From Anthoceros angustus (taxonomy: Eukaryota; Streptophyta; Anthocerotopsida; Anthocerotales; Anthocerotaceae), in the NCBI GenBank assembly GCA_010909165.1, contig VJWM01000272.1:1-64000 (forward strand): a DNA stretch of 64,000 bases, written 5' to 3'. The notes under the pieces were generated by a model. That model saw only the letters and a program-made list of their open reading frames with translations, made no database searches and had not been told where the DNA came from. The translations under genes and the position numbers were made by a program. This document shows, one piece after another, positions 11,728 through 20,935 of the stretch. Position 1 is the stretch's first letter. The number at the start of each line of letters is the position of its first letter.

Positions 11728-14700
11728 GTAGGTGCCCAAGCCAGTAGCTAGGTAACCCTGTCCTGATTTGTATCTACAGTCAGAACCCACAAACTCAGAT
11801 GTATACTGACCCCTTCTCACTTGTGCAGGTTCGGAAGAAGTGCCACCGCCGGTCACGGCAACTGTGGCAACCTCTGATGCCGCAGCAGGTAATGAAACTA
11901 CATGAATCCATGATTTGATCCAACCACTTCCAAGCTGTTGTTGTTGTTGCAACTAGTTTGAATGCCTGTACCGAATGCACCACTTGATGCTGCTGCCGGC
12001 AGGCAGTCTGGTGATTGACTGATTGGGTGTTTTTGTTTTCACCACAATTTCCAGTTGCTGTTCCTGAGGAGCTCAGTGCCCTGCTTGCCGAGCTCGACTC
12101 ACCTTCGCCCACACTCAGTAGTCTTCCTCGTGTGAAAGCGTTTGGGCACCTGTTCAAGAGGGACGTGGAACATCCACAGGTGGAACTTGAACTGCGCCTG
12201 CGCCTTATGAAGGCTATCGGAAATGCCCCACACTCAGATTCATAGATCTCGACCCTCTTGGGCGTCGAAATTACAGGGTGACGGTGGCAGAGGCGACGGC
12301 GCTGCTGGAAGGCCTGAGCTCGAATGCAATAGTGGAAGAGCTGGACTTGAGTGGCTTCCTTGGTTTTGGAACAGGTGAAGTCTGCGCTGCAATCGCCGCT
12401 ATCTTGCAATCCAGCCGCACCTTGCAATTTCTGAATATGGGATACACTGGCATGACTGTCGAAGGACTGGCTTGCATTGCCCTGTACTGCGACATAATCG
12501 CAGCACTGTGCTTCGCACCTTGTATCTTTCTGGAAACACGACTGTGGGAGAAGGTGTTGGAGCTCAACACCTGGCTGATATCCTGACCAGCACTCCCGCT
12601 CTTCGCAACCTGGGGATGTGGGATACAGGGATGGATGAGGCGGGAGCATTGATGATAGGGGATGCTCTGGCTCAGAACACCACACTTGACTGGCTGACAT
12701 AGGATTCAATCAAGCGTGGAGGCCAAAGCAGGCAGGGATGTTGGCCACGCTGTTAGCTCGAGCATTCACCCTGGCATGCTGGACGCAGACCAGGAGGCTG
12801 AAGGTGTTGCTCCCAAGCTTCCTTCTGTTAACGAGTCTGTCACACATCTCCAGCTGGAAGTATGGGAGCAGGACAGCAGCCTGTCATCGCTGAGTTGGGA
12901 GAAGCTGTGGCCGCATGCTGCGGTCGAACATGACTTTAAGGCATCTCGATGTATGTAGCTGCTTTATAAGCCAGGATTGGATGACTACATGTTCCAGAAC
13001 TTGATGCGGTCTCTGGGACGCAACTGCAACAACGTCCTGGAGAACATTTCATCAAGAAAACAACCTGGGAAAGCGAAGGCAAAGGAATATACATCCAGAA
13101 TGCTCTCTCAAGGAACATGCGCAGAAGCGCTGCTCCGCAGGGTAGGTGCCCAAGCCAGTAGCTAGGTACCCTTGTCCTGATTTGTATCTACAGTCAGAAC
13201 CCACAAACTCAGATGTATACTGACCCCTTCTCACTTGTGCAGGTTCGGAAGAAGTGCCACCACCGGTCACGGCAACTGTGGCAACCTCTGATGCCGCAGC
13301 AGGTAATGAACTACATGAATCCATGATTTGATCCAACCACTTCCAAGCTGTTGTTGTTGTTGCAACTAGTTTGAATGCCTGTACCGAATGCACCACTTGA
13401 TGCTGCTGCCGGCAGGCAGTCTGATGATTGACTGATTGGCTGTTTTTGTTTTCACCACAATTTCCAGTTGCTGTTCCTGGGGAGCTCAGTGCCCTGCTTG
13501 CCGAGCTCGACTCACCTTCGCCCACACTCAGTAGTCTTCCTCGTGTGAAAGCGTTTGGGCACTTGTTCAAGAGGGACGTGGAACATCCACAGGTGGAACT
13601 TGAACTGCGCATGCGCCTTATGAAGGCTATCGGAAATGCCCCACACTCAGATTCATAGATCTCGACCCTCTTGGGCGTCGAAATTACAGGGTGACGGTGG
13701 CAGAGGCGACGGCGCTGCTGGAAGGCCTGAGCTCGAATGCAATAGTGGAAGAGCTGGACTTGAGTGGCTTCCTTGGTTTTGGAACAGGTGAAGTCTGCGC
13801 TGCAATCGCCGCTATCTTGCAATCCAGCCGCACCTTGCAATTTCTGAATATGGGATACACTGGCATGACTGTCGAAGGACTGGCTTGCATTGCATGCGAC
13901 ATAATCGCAGCACTGTGCTTCGCACCTTGTATCTTTCTGGAAACACGACTGTGGGAGAAGGTGTTGGAGCTCAACACCTGGCTGATATCCTGACCAGCAC
14001 TCCCGCTCTTCGCAACCTGGGGATGTGGGATACAGGGATGGATGAGGCGGGAGCATTGATGATAGGGGATGCTCTGGCTCAGAACACCACACTTGACTGG
14101 CTGACATAGGATTCAATCAAGCGTGGAGGCCAAAGCAGGCAGGGATGATGGCCACGCTGTTAGCTCGAGCATTCACCCTGGCATGCTGGACGCAGACCAG
14201 GAGGCTGAAGGTGTTGCTCCCAAGCTTCCTTCTGTTAACGAGTCTGTCACACATCTCCAGCTGGAAGTATGGGAGCAGGACAGCAGCCTGTCATCGCTGA
14301 GTTGGGAGAAGCTGTGGCCGCATGCTGCGGTCGAACATGACTTTAAGGCATCTCGATGTATGTAGCTGCTTTATAAGCCAGGGATTGGAGGGCTGTGTGA
14401 CAACAGCAGCGTTATCCGTGTGTGACAACAGCAGCGTTATCCGTGTGACAGTCCGACATGGTAGCTCTAGTGCTAAGGAGGACTACTGCAAGCTGATGCC
14501 AATCCTGCAGAGTGCCAGACAGTGGAAAAGTTTACAATTAGCTCAGAACAGTTTGGGACCTTTGGGATCATCCGACCTCCAAGACGTTTTCAAATCGTTG
14601 CAGGACAATCGTTACCTCAACAGGTTGGTGTTGGATGGCTGGAAAGGGTTGGACGACAATATGTTCCAAGACCTGTTGCGGGCTCTGCAAGTGAACACCA

Positions 14701-17700
14701 ATTTGAAGAGTATATCGTTCGAGAACACTGTGTGGAAAAGTCAGGAAAAGGAGCTGCAGTGGATGAACTACTACGCCAAAACAGGGAATACCGGAAAGCT
14801 CTGGCAGGGCTCCAACAATGCCAGTGAAATCATGTCGCCTCGTACTTTGTGGATTTCCATATGCAGGTGACCCATGCTGAACCCAAAGTTTGTACATCCT
14901 CAAATGGCTAGTTTGTGTCAGACTTCACTGCAGTTGTTTCGGTCTTTCACTACAGCTGTTTTCTTGTCTTTATTGCCGTTGTTTTCGTCTCCAGAGTGCA
15001 AACGGTGGTAAATGTTGCTGTTTCAGGAAAACCACGATACGGAATACGTTGATGAGTATGCAAACACACGAAAACGATGTTGAGATGGAGGGTGAAACGA
15101 TTTCAGCACATACCTCGAACCCTTGGGTTTGAGGTTGAGGTGATAAAAGATGGTCCAGCCTTGAGAATTACCGTTTGGGATCTTGCAGGGCACCGGGAGT
15201 TTCATGCTCTTCACGATTTCGTCTTTCCTGCTGTAAACAACTCTTCTCTCTTCTTGTGTGTCTATAACCCGTTCAAATTTGGTGGTAATTATTCAAGTGC
15301 GGAAATGAAGGATAGAAAGGATTTTCGAGATGAATTTATTTATTGGCTTAAATTTATTGCTTCCAACTCGCGGTTAGCTCAACAGGTGAAACCTTATGTT
15401 CATGTGGTGGTAACATTTGGTGACAAGCTTGAAGGTAGGATGTCTTCGTTGCACGGAGGAAGTGTTGGTGATGAAGAAAAGTTCATGGCTGTTGTGGAAA
15501 CATCCAATGAACCCACTTTCATCAATGGACAGAGTTGGAAAGATGTGTATGCACTACGCAGCCTTATAGAGGAAAAGCTACGCCAGCTTGTCAACATTGG
15601 CCCCAATTCCCAATATTTGTGAGCAGACCGTATACATGTACAAAGATGGGCTGAGGATCAACAAGGTATGCCAATCATTTCTGTTGAGAAGTTTAGTGAG
15701 TTGTTTCATAGCACATGTAAGGCGGCAATAGGGCATCCACTCATCTCAGAGGATTACACAAGTTATCTTAGAGACCTCATGGACAAAGAGGATAGTTGGA
15801 AAGTAGTAGCATCATATCTCAAGGATTCAGGGGAGATCATATATTTCCAGGCGTCGCGACTTATGGTCATCAACCTCCGATGGTTAGGAATGGGCGTTTT
15901 TGGTCAGCTGATTAGTATATTTGGTGAACCGGACAATAGGCGAGATTGGCTTCAAGTTCAAAATGGGTTTATCAGCAAATATGGGTTAAGTAGCCTTTTA
16001 AAAATGTCTTTGAACAAGGTAGGGCTTGATGAAACCATTGTGAGTGAGGAACAATTCATCCAATTGATGCTTGAGTTGCACCTTTGCCACGAAAGCAGAG
16101 ATGAGGAAGGAGAAGGGCGTTATTTTGTTCCAATATGTACGTGTAAAGCAGATGTGTCGGGAGTTGACCTTGAGGTATGGCCTTCGCACGGTGGTAATCT
16201 TCATGATTACATCTTTATGGGTTTGCGTCTACAATGTGATGATCAAGATTGTACATTCCTCACACCAGGATTTTTCCCTAGGTTACAGGTTCGTAACTTT
16301 TCTCAAGTTGGCTATCTTTTTCTTTATGTCCTTGGAAACTTCTTCTTTTGTGTATTATTTTTATTGATTGTTAACTAGTCTCATTGTTCCTATATATTGT
16401 AGGTACTTTTATACACATATTGTTTGTCAAAAGGCTGGGTTGATGAGGAAAGACCAATTGATTCAGGAATAAAATTGGAGTCTAATGTCCTTTTAATATC
16501 TGCAGAGGCACTAGATATCTTTGTGGAATTTAATGCTGAATTGGTTGCTACATAGATATATCTTGGCCCGATCTACTCAAGGCTATTTAGAGTCCATGTC
16601 ATTTTGAAGGAACATATTGTATCTGATTCGGGCATTTTGTGCTTCGTATGAGGGTTGTGCAGGTTACATTGGTTGAAGGTGTTCTTCGACATGAATGTGT
16701 GGCATCCCTCACTCTATGCAGACATAGGAGACACGAGTGTATCCTGACAGATAAGCTAGTCAAAGCGGTGGCTGCTGCAAAGGACCGATGCTATGCTCAC
16801 TACACGCAGTCTTGGAGAGCTGTCTTCGATGGCAGCACCGAGCTCGACACTCATTTTAAAGGCCAACATAGAGTATGCAACCGTGGTGGATGGTCATGTC
16901 ATTCTGGGACAAAAAGAGGACCTTGCTAGAGCCGAAGCAGAGTTCCAAGGTTCGAAGCTCTCAATCCTGTGAATAGTCTGTTTCTTGCTGGATGTCCTTG
17001 TTCCGCACATGTAGTTTTTCAGTAGCATTACAAGCTGTTTTCTTCTGGTACTTATTGCGGGATCAAAATCTAGCGGAGAAAAGATGTTGAAACTTCTACA
17101 CATATTGTTTGTCTATAACCCGTTCAAATTTGGTGGTAATCTTCATGAAAGAGCCTATTGTTGGGAGTACTTATCCTAACCATGGTGTAGAAGGAGGAAA
17201 ACGAAGAGGTTTGGCAATGATTGTGAGTATGGAAGAGGACGGACACAGAGGCTAGACGATGACTTAAGCTCTTTTGAGACTTTGGCATTTGATACTATAT
17301 ATTGGCCCGATCTACTCAAGGCTATTTAGAGTCCATGTCATTTTGAAGGAACATATTGTATCTCGATTCGGGCATTTTGTGCTTCGTATGAGGGTTGTGC
17401 AGGTTACATTGGTTGAAGGTGTTCTTCGACATGAATGTGTGGCATCCCTCACTCTATGCGAGACATAGGAGACACGAGTGTATCCTGAGATAAGCTAGTC
17501 AAAGCGGTGGCTGCAAAGGACCGATGCTATGCTCACTACACGCAGCCTTGGAGAGCATGATGGCACACCCAGCTCGACACTCATTTTAAAGGCCAACATA
17601 GAGTATGCAACGTGGTGGATGGTCATGTCATTTTGGGACAAAAAGAGGACCTTGCTAGAGCCAAGCGAGTTCCAAGGTTGAAGCTCTCAATCCTGTGAAT

Positions 17701-18617
17701 AGTCTTTCTTCTTGCTGGATGTCCTTGTTCCGCACATGTAGTTTTTGTAGCATTACACAAGGCTGTTTTCTTGTTAACTCGAGGTACTTATTGCGGGATC
17801 AAAATCTAGCGGAGAAAAGATGTTGAAACTTCTTCTTGTTTGTCTATAACCCGTTCAAATTTGGTGGTAATCTTCATGAAAGAGCCTATTGTTGGGAGTA
17901 CTTATCCTAACCATGGTGTAGAAGGAGGAAAACGAAGAGGTTTGGCAATGATTGTGAGTATGGAAGAGGACAGACTGGAGGAGCTATAGCAGGCGACTTG
18001 AAGCTCTTTTGAGACTTTGGCATTTGATACTATATTAGTGGGAGTTCCGAGAGTGTGAAAGCACGATTTAGGGCTGAAACTCTACCTAGCTAAGGACGAT
18101 TGCTTTCATGTTGCATCAATGCTCATGGGGGATTGAAGAAGATGGCGACATTATCATAAGTGGAGCACGGCGGAGAAGCTATATATTGATGATGACATCT
18201 TGAAGCCCATCTCGAATCCACGTGGTTGAGAGACAAGCCCAAGGTGTTTTGATCAATGCTTGTCGAGCCGTAGCCTTATCACAAGCGAGAAGGCTAAGGA
18301 CTCTAAAGTTGAGAGTAGCCAAATTATGAGCAAGAGAGCCGGAGAAGTCCGATTCCCGATTCGTGAAGGATTGTCTCATCTTCTTCTCGACAAGTCATGG
18401 ACAATCCTTAGAGATGTTGAGAAAGGCACATACTTTATCACGCTTTGATGAAAGCCATCATTGGTCTCAAGAAGGGATGATGTGTAGATTTTAACATCGA
18501 TTGCCGAGGTCACGGAGAGAGAAGTCAAGCTCCCAAGTGAAGTAGGAAGCCGCTAGAAGAGATCCCGTGTCAGTTGTACTCCACACTCACAAAAAGCTTT
18601 GCTGGTCTTTACCGTAA
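6376..18617 (+). CDS. ROCO-1: LRR-Roc-COR-caspase-like gene, copy 1
   Basis: A multidomain receptor-like GTPase of the ROCO family. The order is: start codon 6376 ('MADPSLPAG'), four LRR modules (to 11727), a small exon 11829-11888, LRR-C exon from 12055 (duplicated, see 11558-14389), Roc from 15027, COR to 16288, post-COR exon 16403-16949 (partly duplicated) and a caspase-like exon 17797-18617. Intron borders were placed by comparing five copies. ROCO proteins bind GTP through Roc and dimerise through COR; LRR-bearing members are thought to sense or scaffold. I infer a cytoplasmic signalling role with a protease-like effector at the C-terminus. Many small frameshifts and two internal tandem duplications make it unlikely that this sequence as written gives one full protein. 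Confidence 0.8.
11558..14389 (+). repeat. Tandem 1,416-bp duplication across the LRR-C exons
   Basis: Sequence from 'ggattggatgactacatg' at 11558 restarts at 12974 after reading to 'gctttataagcca'. The duplicated unit carries the end of the last LRR module, the small exon and most of the LRR-C exon. Copy 1 exons are 11829-11888 and 12055-12973; copy 2 exons are 12974-13141, 13243-13302 and 13468-14866. LRR-C reads 'VAVPEELSALLAELDSPSP', 'ALLEGLSSNAIVEELDLSG', 'TLQFLNMGYTGMTVEGLA', 'GVGAQHLADILTSTPALRN'. ROCO-3 has no such duplication. Copy 2 has lost an 'aga' unit and a few other bases against copy 1. Confidence 0.9.
14393..14456 (+). repeat. Short tandem duplication inside LRR-C of ROCO-1
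   Basis: 'tgacaacagcagcgttatcc' occurs twice in direct succession (about 30 bp apart). ROCO-3 and ROCO-5 have it once. In ROCO-1 it disrupts the reading 'LCDNSSVIRVTVRHGSS'. Confidence 0.85.
15027..16288 (+). CDS. ROCO-1 Roc GTPase and COR exon
   Basis: Roc: the upstream exon ends 'VLCGFPYAG' (donor after 14866) and this exon opens with 'KTTIRNTLMSMQ', so the P-loop GxxxxGKT is split by the intron. G3 is 'WDLAGHREFHALHD'; a G4-like 'VVVTFGDKLEG' follows. COR: 'VASYLKDSGEIIYF', 'LMVINLRWLGMGVFGQLIS', 'GLSSLLKMSLNKVG', 'EQFIQLMLELHLCHE' and 'TFLTPGFFPRLQ', the typical COR order ending in the FFxRL motif. Here the stretch 15077-15622 is open, but a deletion at 'LVSKLAPIPN' breaks the frame near 15595. 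One G is missing at the acceptor side of the P-loop ('cag|gaaaacc'), putting the spliced frame off by one. A GT donor follows at 16289. Confidence 0.9.
16403..16949 (+). CDS. ROCO-1 post-COR exon
   Basis: The exon starts after 'tattgtag' with 'LLYTYCLSKGWVDEERPIDSG', then reads 'LLISAEALDIFVEFNAEL', 'IDILARSTQGYLESMSFLKE', 'CASYEGCAGVTLVEGVLRHE' and 'DKLVKAVAAAKDRCYAHYTQ' across frames. I do not know a named domain for it, but it is conserved in all ROCO copies here and sits between COR and the caspase-like exon. The exon end at 'gagttccaag|gt' is inferred from the copies. Frameshifts are present near 16540 and 16850. Confidence 0.75.
16565..18042 (+). repeat. Tandem 739-bp duplication of post-COR exon and caspase start
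   Basis: 'ggcccgatctactcaaggct' occurs at 16565 and again at 17304. Each unit carries the second half of the post-COR exon, the following intron and the first part of the caspase-like exon ('aggtttggcaatgatt'). The first unit stops inside the caspase p20 region ('gactttggcatttgatacta') and jumps back into the post-COR exon at 17303. The other loci have one copy. Confidence 0.88.
17797..18617 (+). CDS. ROCO-1 caspase-like (C14A) C-terminal exon
   Basis: Same domain as 41026-41870. Recognisable pieces are the p20 start ('KRRGLAMI' followed by 'VSMEED' near 17930), the cysteine motif 'VLINACRAVAL' at about 18246-18279, and the p10-like end near 18375-18617 ('KDCLIFF', then the 'LYSTLTK' region). 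The stop matches the position of the ROCO-3 stop. Small deletions break the frame several times. The ROCO-3 and ROCO-4 entries give the clearer reading. Confidence 0.75.
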
Positions 18618-19379
18618 GTTCACTCACGGAGTTCGGTGTGGCCATGTTCCTTCATCCGTAACAGTTGTAATAGAATCATCGTTCCCAACAAGACACTAAT
18701 GGTGTAAGAAATTGCTTCTAATGCGGCCTTCTCATTTGTCTTTTTGCTCATTTCTTGCTCTGGCTCGCACACAATTTGGAGAAACGACTCTCATCCGTGG
18801 ATGAACCTGTAGGTGAGAGCTCATGGACTTTAGGGAGGAAAGAACAAGGGAGTTATGGAGTCAGTGCACTTTGGTTTCAAGCAAATCCAGATGTAAGCGT
18901 TCCTCGATCGAATGACTTCTAATCCTTGCATACTAGATGTGTGTTCCATCTTGACCCAGGCGACGGGATGTCCCTCACTCAAATCGCGTCGAGGATTGCC
19001 TTTCTTTCACGATGAGAAAAGACAAAGCGCGGACGGTAGCTCACGAGTGGTGCCCAACCCTCGTCTCCGTGTTAGGGCTATGATATTGATGATGACATGC
19101 ATCACCGACAAGACAAACATGATGAGGACAACACAAACTAACATTGTTAGTTTGTGTTGTCCCTCACAATCTTGGTGACAACAGAAAGTCTGCCGTTCAA
19201 GACTTTGAATAGAGGTTCCGCTTAGAGTAAATGGCGAGGTCAGGAACTTGCTTTGTGCTGAAGTTTTAGTTTCTAGATGACACTTAAGTGTGCTTGGAAT
19301 CGTTTGTCTGGAATTTTACAACTGTTGTCGAGCTTGATCGAGGTTGAAGGTGAGATCAATCACCTCAAGGAGGAGCAAA
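18618..19379 (+). other. 3' flank of ROCO-1
   Basis: Probably 3' UTR and downstream sequence. It is shared with 41871-42560 and 42575-43190 downstream of ROCO-3 (landmarks 'tagaatcatcgttcccaaca' and 'gtgagagctcatggacttta'). Short ORFs in it are not conserved in frame. No separate gene is seen. Confidence 0.6.
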
Positions 19380-19520
19380 ACCGTGGTGGATGGTCATGTC
19401 TTGAAGAGCAAGAGAGCCGGAGAAGCTATATGTTGATGATGACATCTTGAAGCCCATCTCGAATCCACGTGGTTGAGAGACAAGCCCTTTGGTCCGTCCA
19501 GCTTCTTCGTCACACGCGGT
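19380..19520 (+). other. Patchwork of ROCO fragments
   Basis: This stretch joins short pieces from distant parts of the ROCO gene: 'ccgtggtggatggtcatgtc' (post-COR), then caspase-exon sequence ('gaagctatatgttgatgatg'), then LRR sequence ('gacaagccctttggtccgtc') and another LRR piece ('cttcgtcacacgcgg'). Joins share a few bases ('gacaagccc', 'ccagcttc'). See findings. Confidence 0.85.
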
Positions 19521-19734
19521 GCTTCTACCTTCATGGGTAGCGATATGATCAGATAATCGCCATGTCTATTATGTACCTCTAGACATTCAACACCATGAAG
19601 ATCGGGTCTCCCTTTTCTCTCAAAGAAGAAAAAGGTTGCCAAGTTATTGAAAATAGATAACTCTATGATTTTTATGATGATACCGAAGTCGTTTTGAGAT
19701 ATGATTTCATCTTGTTTTATTTCATCTATTATAT
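19521..19734. other. Unassigned AT-rich sequence
   Basis: It lies between the ROCO patchwork and the plastid-derived fragment. It could be organellar too, but I recognise no gene in it. A minus-strand ORF (19394-19738) crosses the patchwork and is not credible as a gene. Confidence 0.5.
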
Positions 19735-19965
19735 CCAATTTGCCTCGATCTAGATAAAGCCGCCGTAATCAATTAGCAAGGGTCAACGTTTACGTGAATT
19801 ACTTAAGCAATCTTAATCGCTCCTCTTGTGGAAGAACAAGTAGCCACTATTTATACCCGAGTAAATGGATATTCGGATGTATTGGAAGTAGAATAAATAA
19901 AGAAATTTCTTGTTCAATTATGTGAATATTTAATACCAAATAAACTTCAATTTGTTGAGTATTCC
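19735..19965 (+). pseudogene. atpA: Plastid-derived atpA fragment (NUPT)
   Basis: The + strand reads, across small indels, as the C-terminal part of the plastid ATP synthase CF1 alpha subunit: 'FAS', 'DLDKAA', 'KGQRLRELLKQS', then 'VEEQVATIYTRVNGYSDVLE' and 'VQLCEYLIPNKLQF'. Two positions that are Gln or Leu in the family are stops here (one in 'KQS*S', one in 'N*QGQRL' near 19774), and a TAA follows 'DVLEVE'. It lacks the rest of the gene and sits in nuclear repeats, so it is a nuclear copy of plastid DNA and not a functional gene. Confidence 0.85.
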
Positions 19966-20339
19966 TAGATAAATTCCTTGAAGAGCAAGGCGACCACATT
20001 TTCCGGTATTCCTTATTGTTAAGCGCTTCATACAAAGGCTCTCCACACCAAGAGCATGTTAGAGGAGTCCTGTAAAGCACATCAAGCGGGGAGCTGCCCG
20101 TCCGTTTTATTTTCTCTGCCCCGCTAGTTAGTTCCTTCTTTTTCACCCTTCTTCTTGCTAGTCAAGCGCTTTATGGGACAATAACTTTCCATCGACCTTC
20201 CGATGTTTTGGCCGTGTTGTTGCAACACAATGGGCAAATGTATCCATCGTTGAAAATGTTCACAGTATGACTCGGCAGTATCCCTACCCTTGTTTAGTAG
20301 GTAGTATTTGAATAACTTATATTGTTATTTTACAACCAT
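19966..20339. other. Spacer, no gene seen
   Basis: AT-rich sequence with a minus-strand ORF of 99 codons (19847-20146, 'CSWCGEPLYEAL') that overlaps the atpA fragment. I do not recognise it and cannot support it as a gene. Confidence 0.5.
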
Positions 20340-20560
20340 AGCTTTTATAAGGGTTTAAATTTTTTGGCGGGAAAAGGTTTACAATGGTTTGAATTTTTTG
20401 GCGGGAAAAGGTTTACAACTGTTTGAATTTATAGGGGGAAATATTTACAACTATGGAAACCATTATAATGGTTTGAAGTTTTTTGGGGGGAATATTTACA
20501 ACGATTTGAATTTTTTGTGGGGAAATATTTACAACGATACAAACCATTTATAACAGAATT
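20340..20560. repeat. Minisatellite of ~34-45 bp units with two E2F-like words
   Basis: About five degenerate units share 'gtttgaattttttggcggg' or 'ggggaaatatttacaac'. The first two contain 'ttttggcgggaaaa' (20362 and 20396), which matches the E2F/DP consensus on both half-sites. Later units have lost the CG core. Confidence 0.8.
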
Positions 20561-20935
20561 TACACCGGTTCATAAGTCCTAAATACTTAACTAAAGTATT
20601 TAATTGTGGTTAATAGAACCCCAGATATAATACCAGAGTTAATATACTATGGTCACTTAACCTCAGTATAATGACTATGATTAGCCTATACAATATGATC
20701 GTATAAAATACTTATATACTATACGTAGGAATATATACATCTAAATATATACACTTTGAGACAATTACAATACAGATTATTAAGGGGTATTTACAATAGT
20801 CATTCTACCGTTGTAGATATTTTCATTCTACAGGTGTTTCATGGAAAAATGGAAACCATTGGAAACACATGGAATGGTGTTCCCCCAAAATGCAAATTAC
20901 ATTCATGGAAATGAATTCCATGTGTTTATGGAAAA
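20561..20935. other. AT-rich spacer upstream of PPR-B copy 1
   Basis: No coding exon is seen. Near 20830-20935 'caggtgtttcatggaaaaatg' appears, and 'tttatggaaaaatg' recurs just before the PPR reading frame; the stretch between them (about 95 bp) is absent from copy 2 at 46165. Confidence 0.5.

Noticed and set aside
12000-14116. Minus-strand ORFs of 304 and 354 codons
   Set aside because: They run across plus-strand exons and introns of LRR-C. Their length comes from codon bias of the sense strand.
14855-15480. NB-ARC (classic plant NLR) nucleotide-binding domain
   Set aside because: The P-loop is followed by 'DLAGHREF' and a COR domain. No kinase-2, RNBS, GLPL or MHD motifs are present.
19394-20146. 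Two minus-strand ORFs in the AT-rich spacer as genes
   Set aside because: One crosses a ROCO patchwork and the other is antisense to the atpA fragment. No domain is recognisable.
20340-20560. CRISPR array
   Set aside because: The units are degenerate, contiguous and without unique spacers, and the DNA is plant nuclear.
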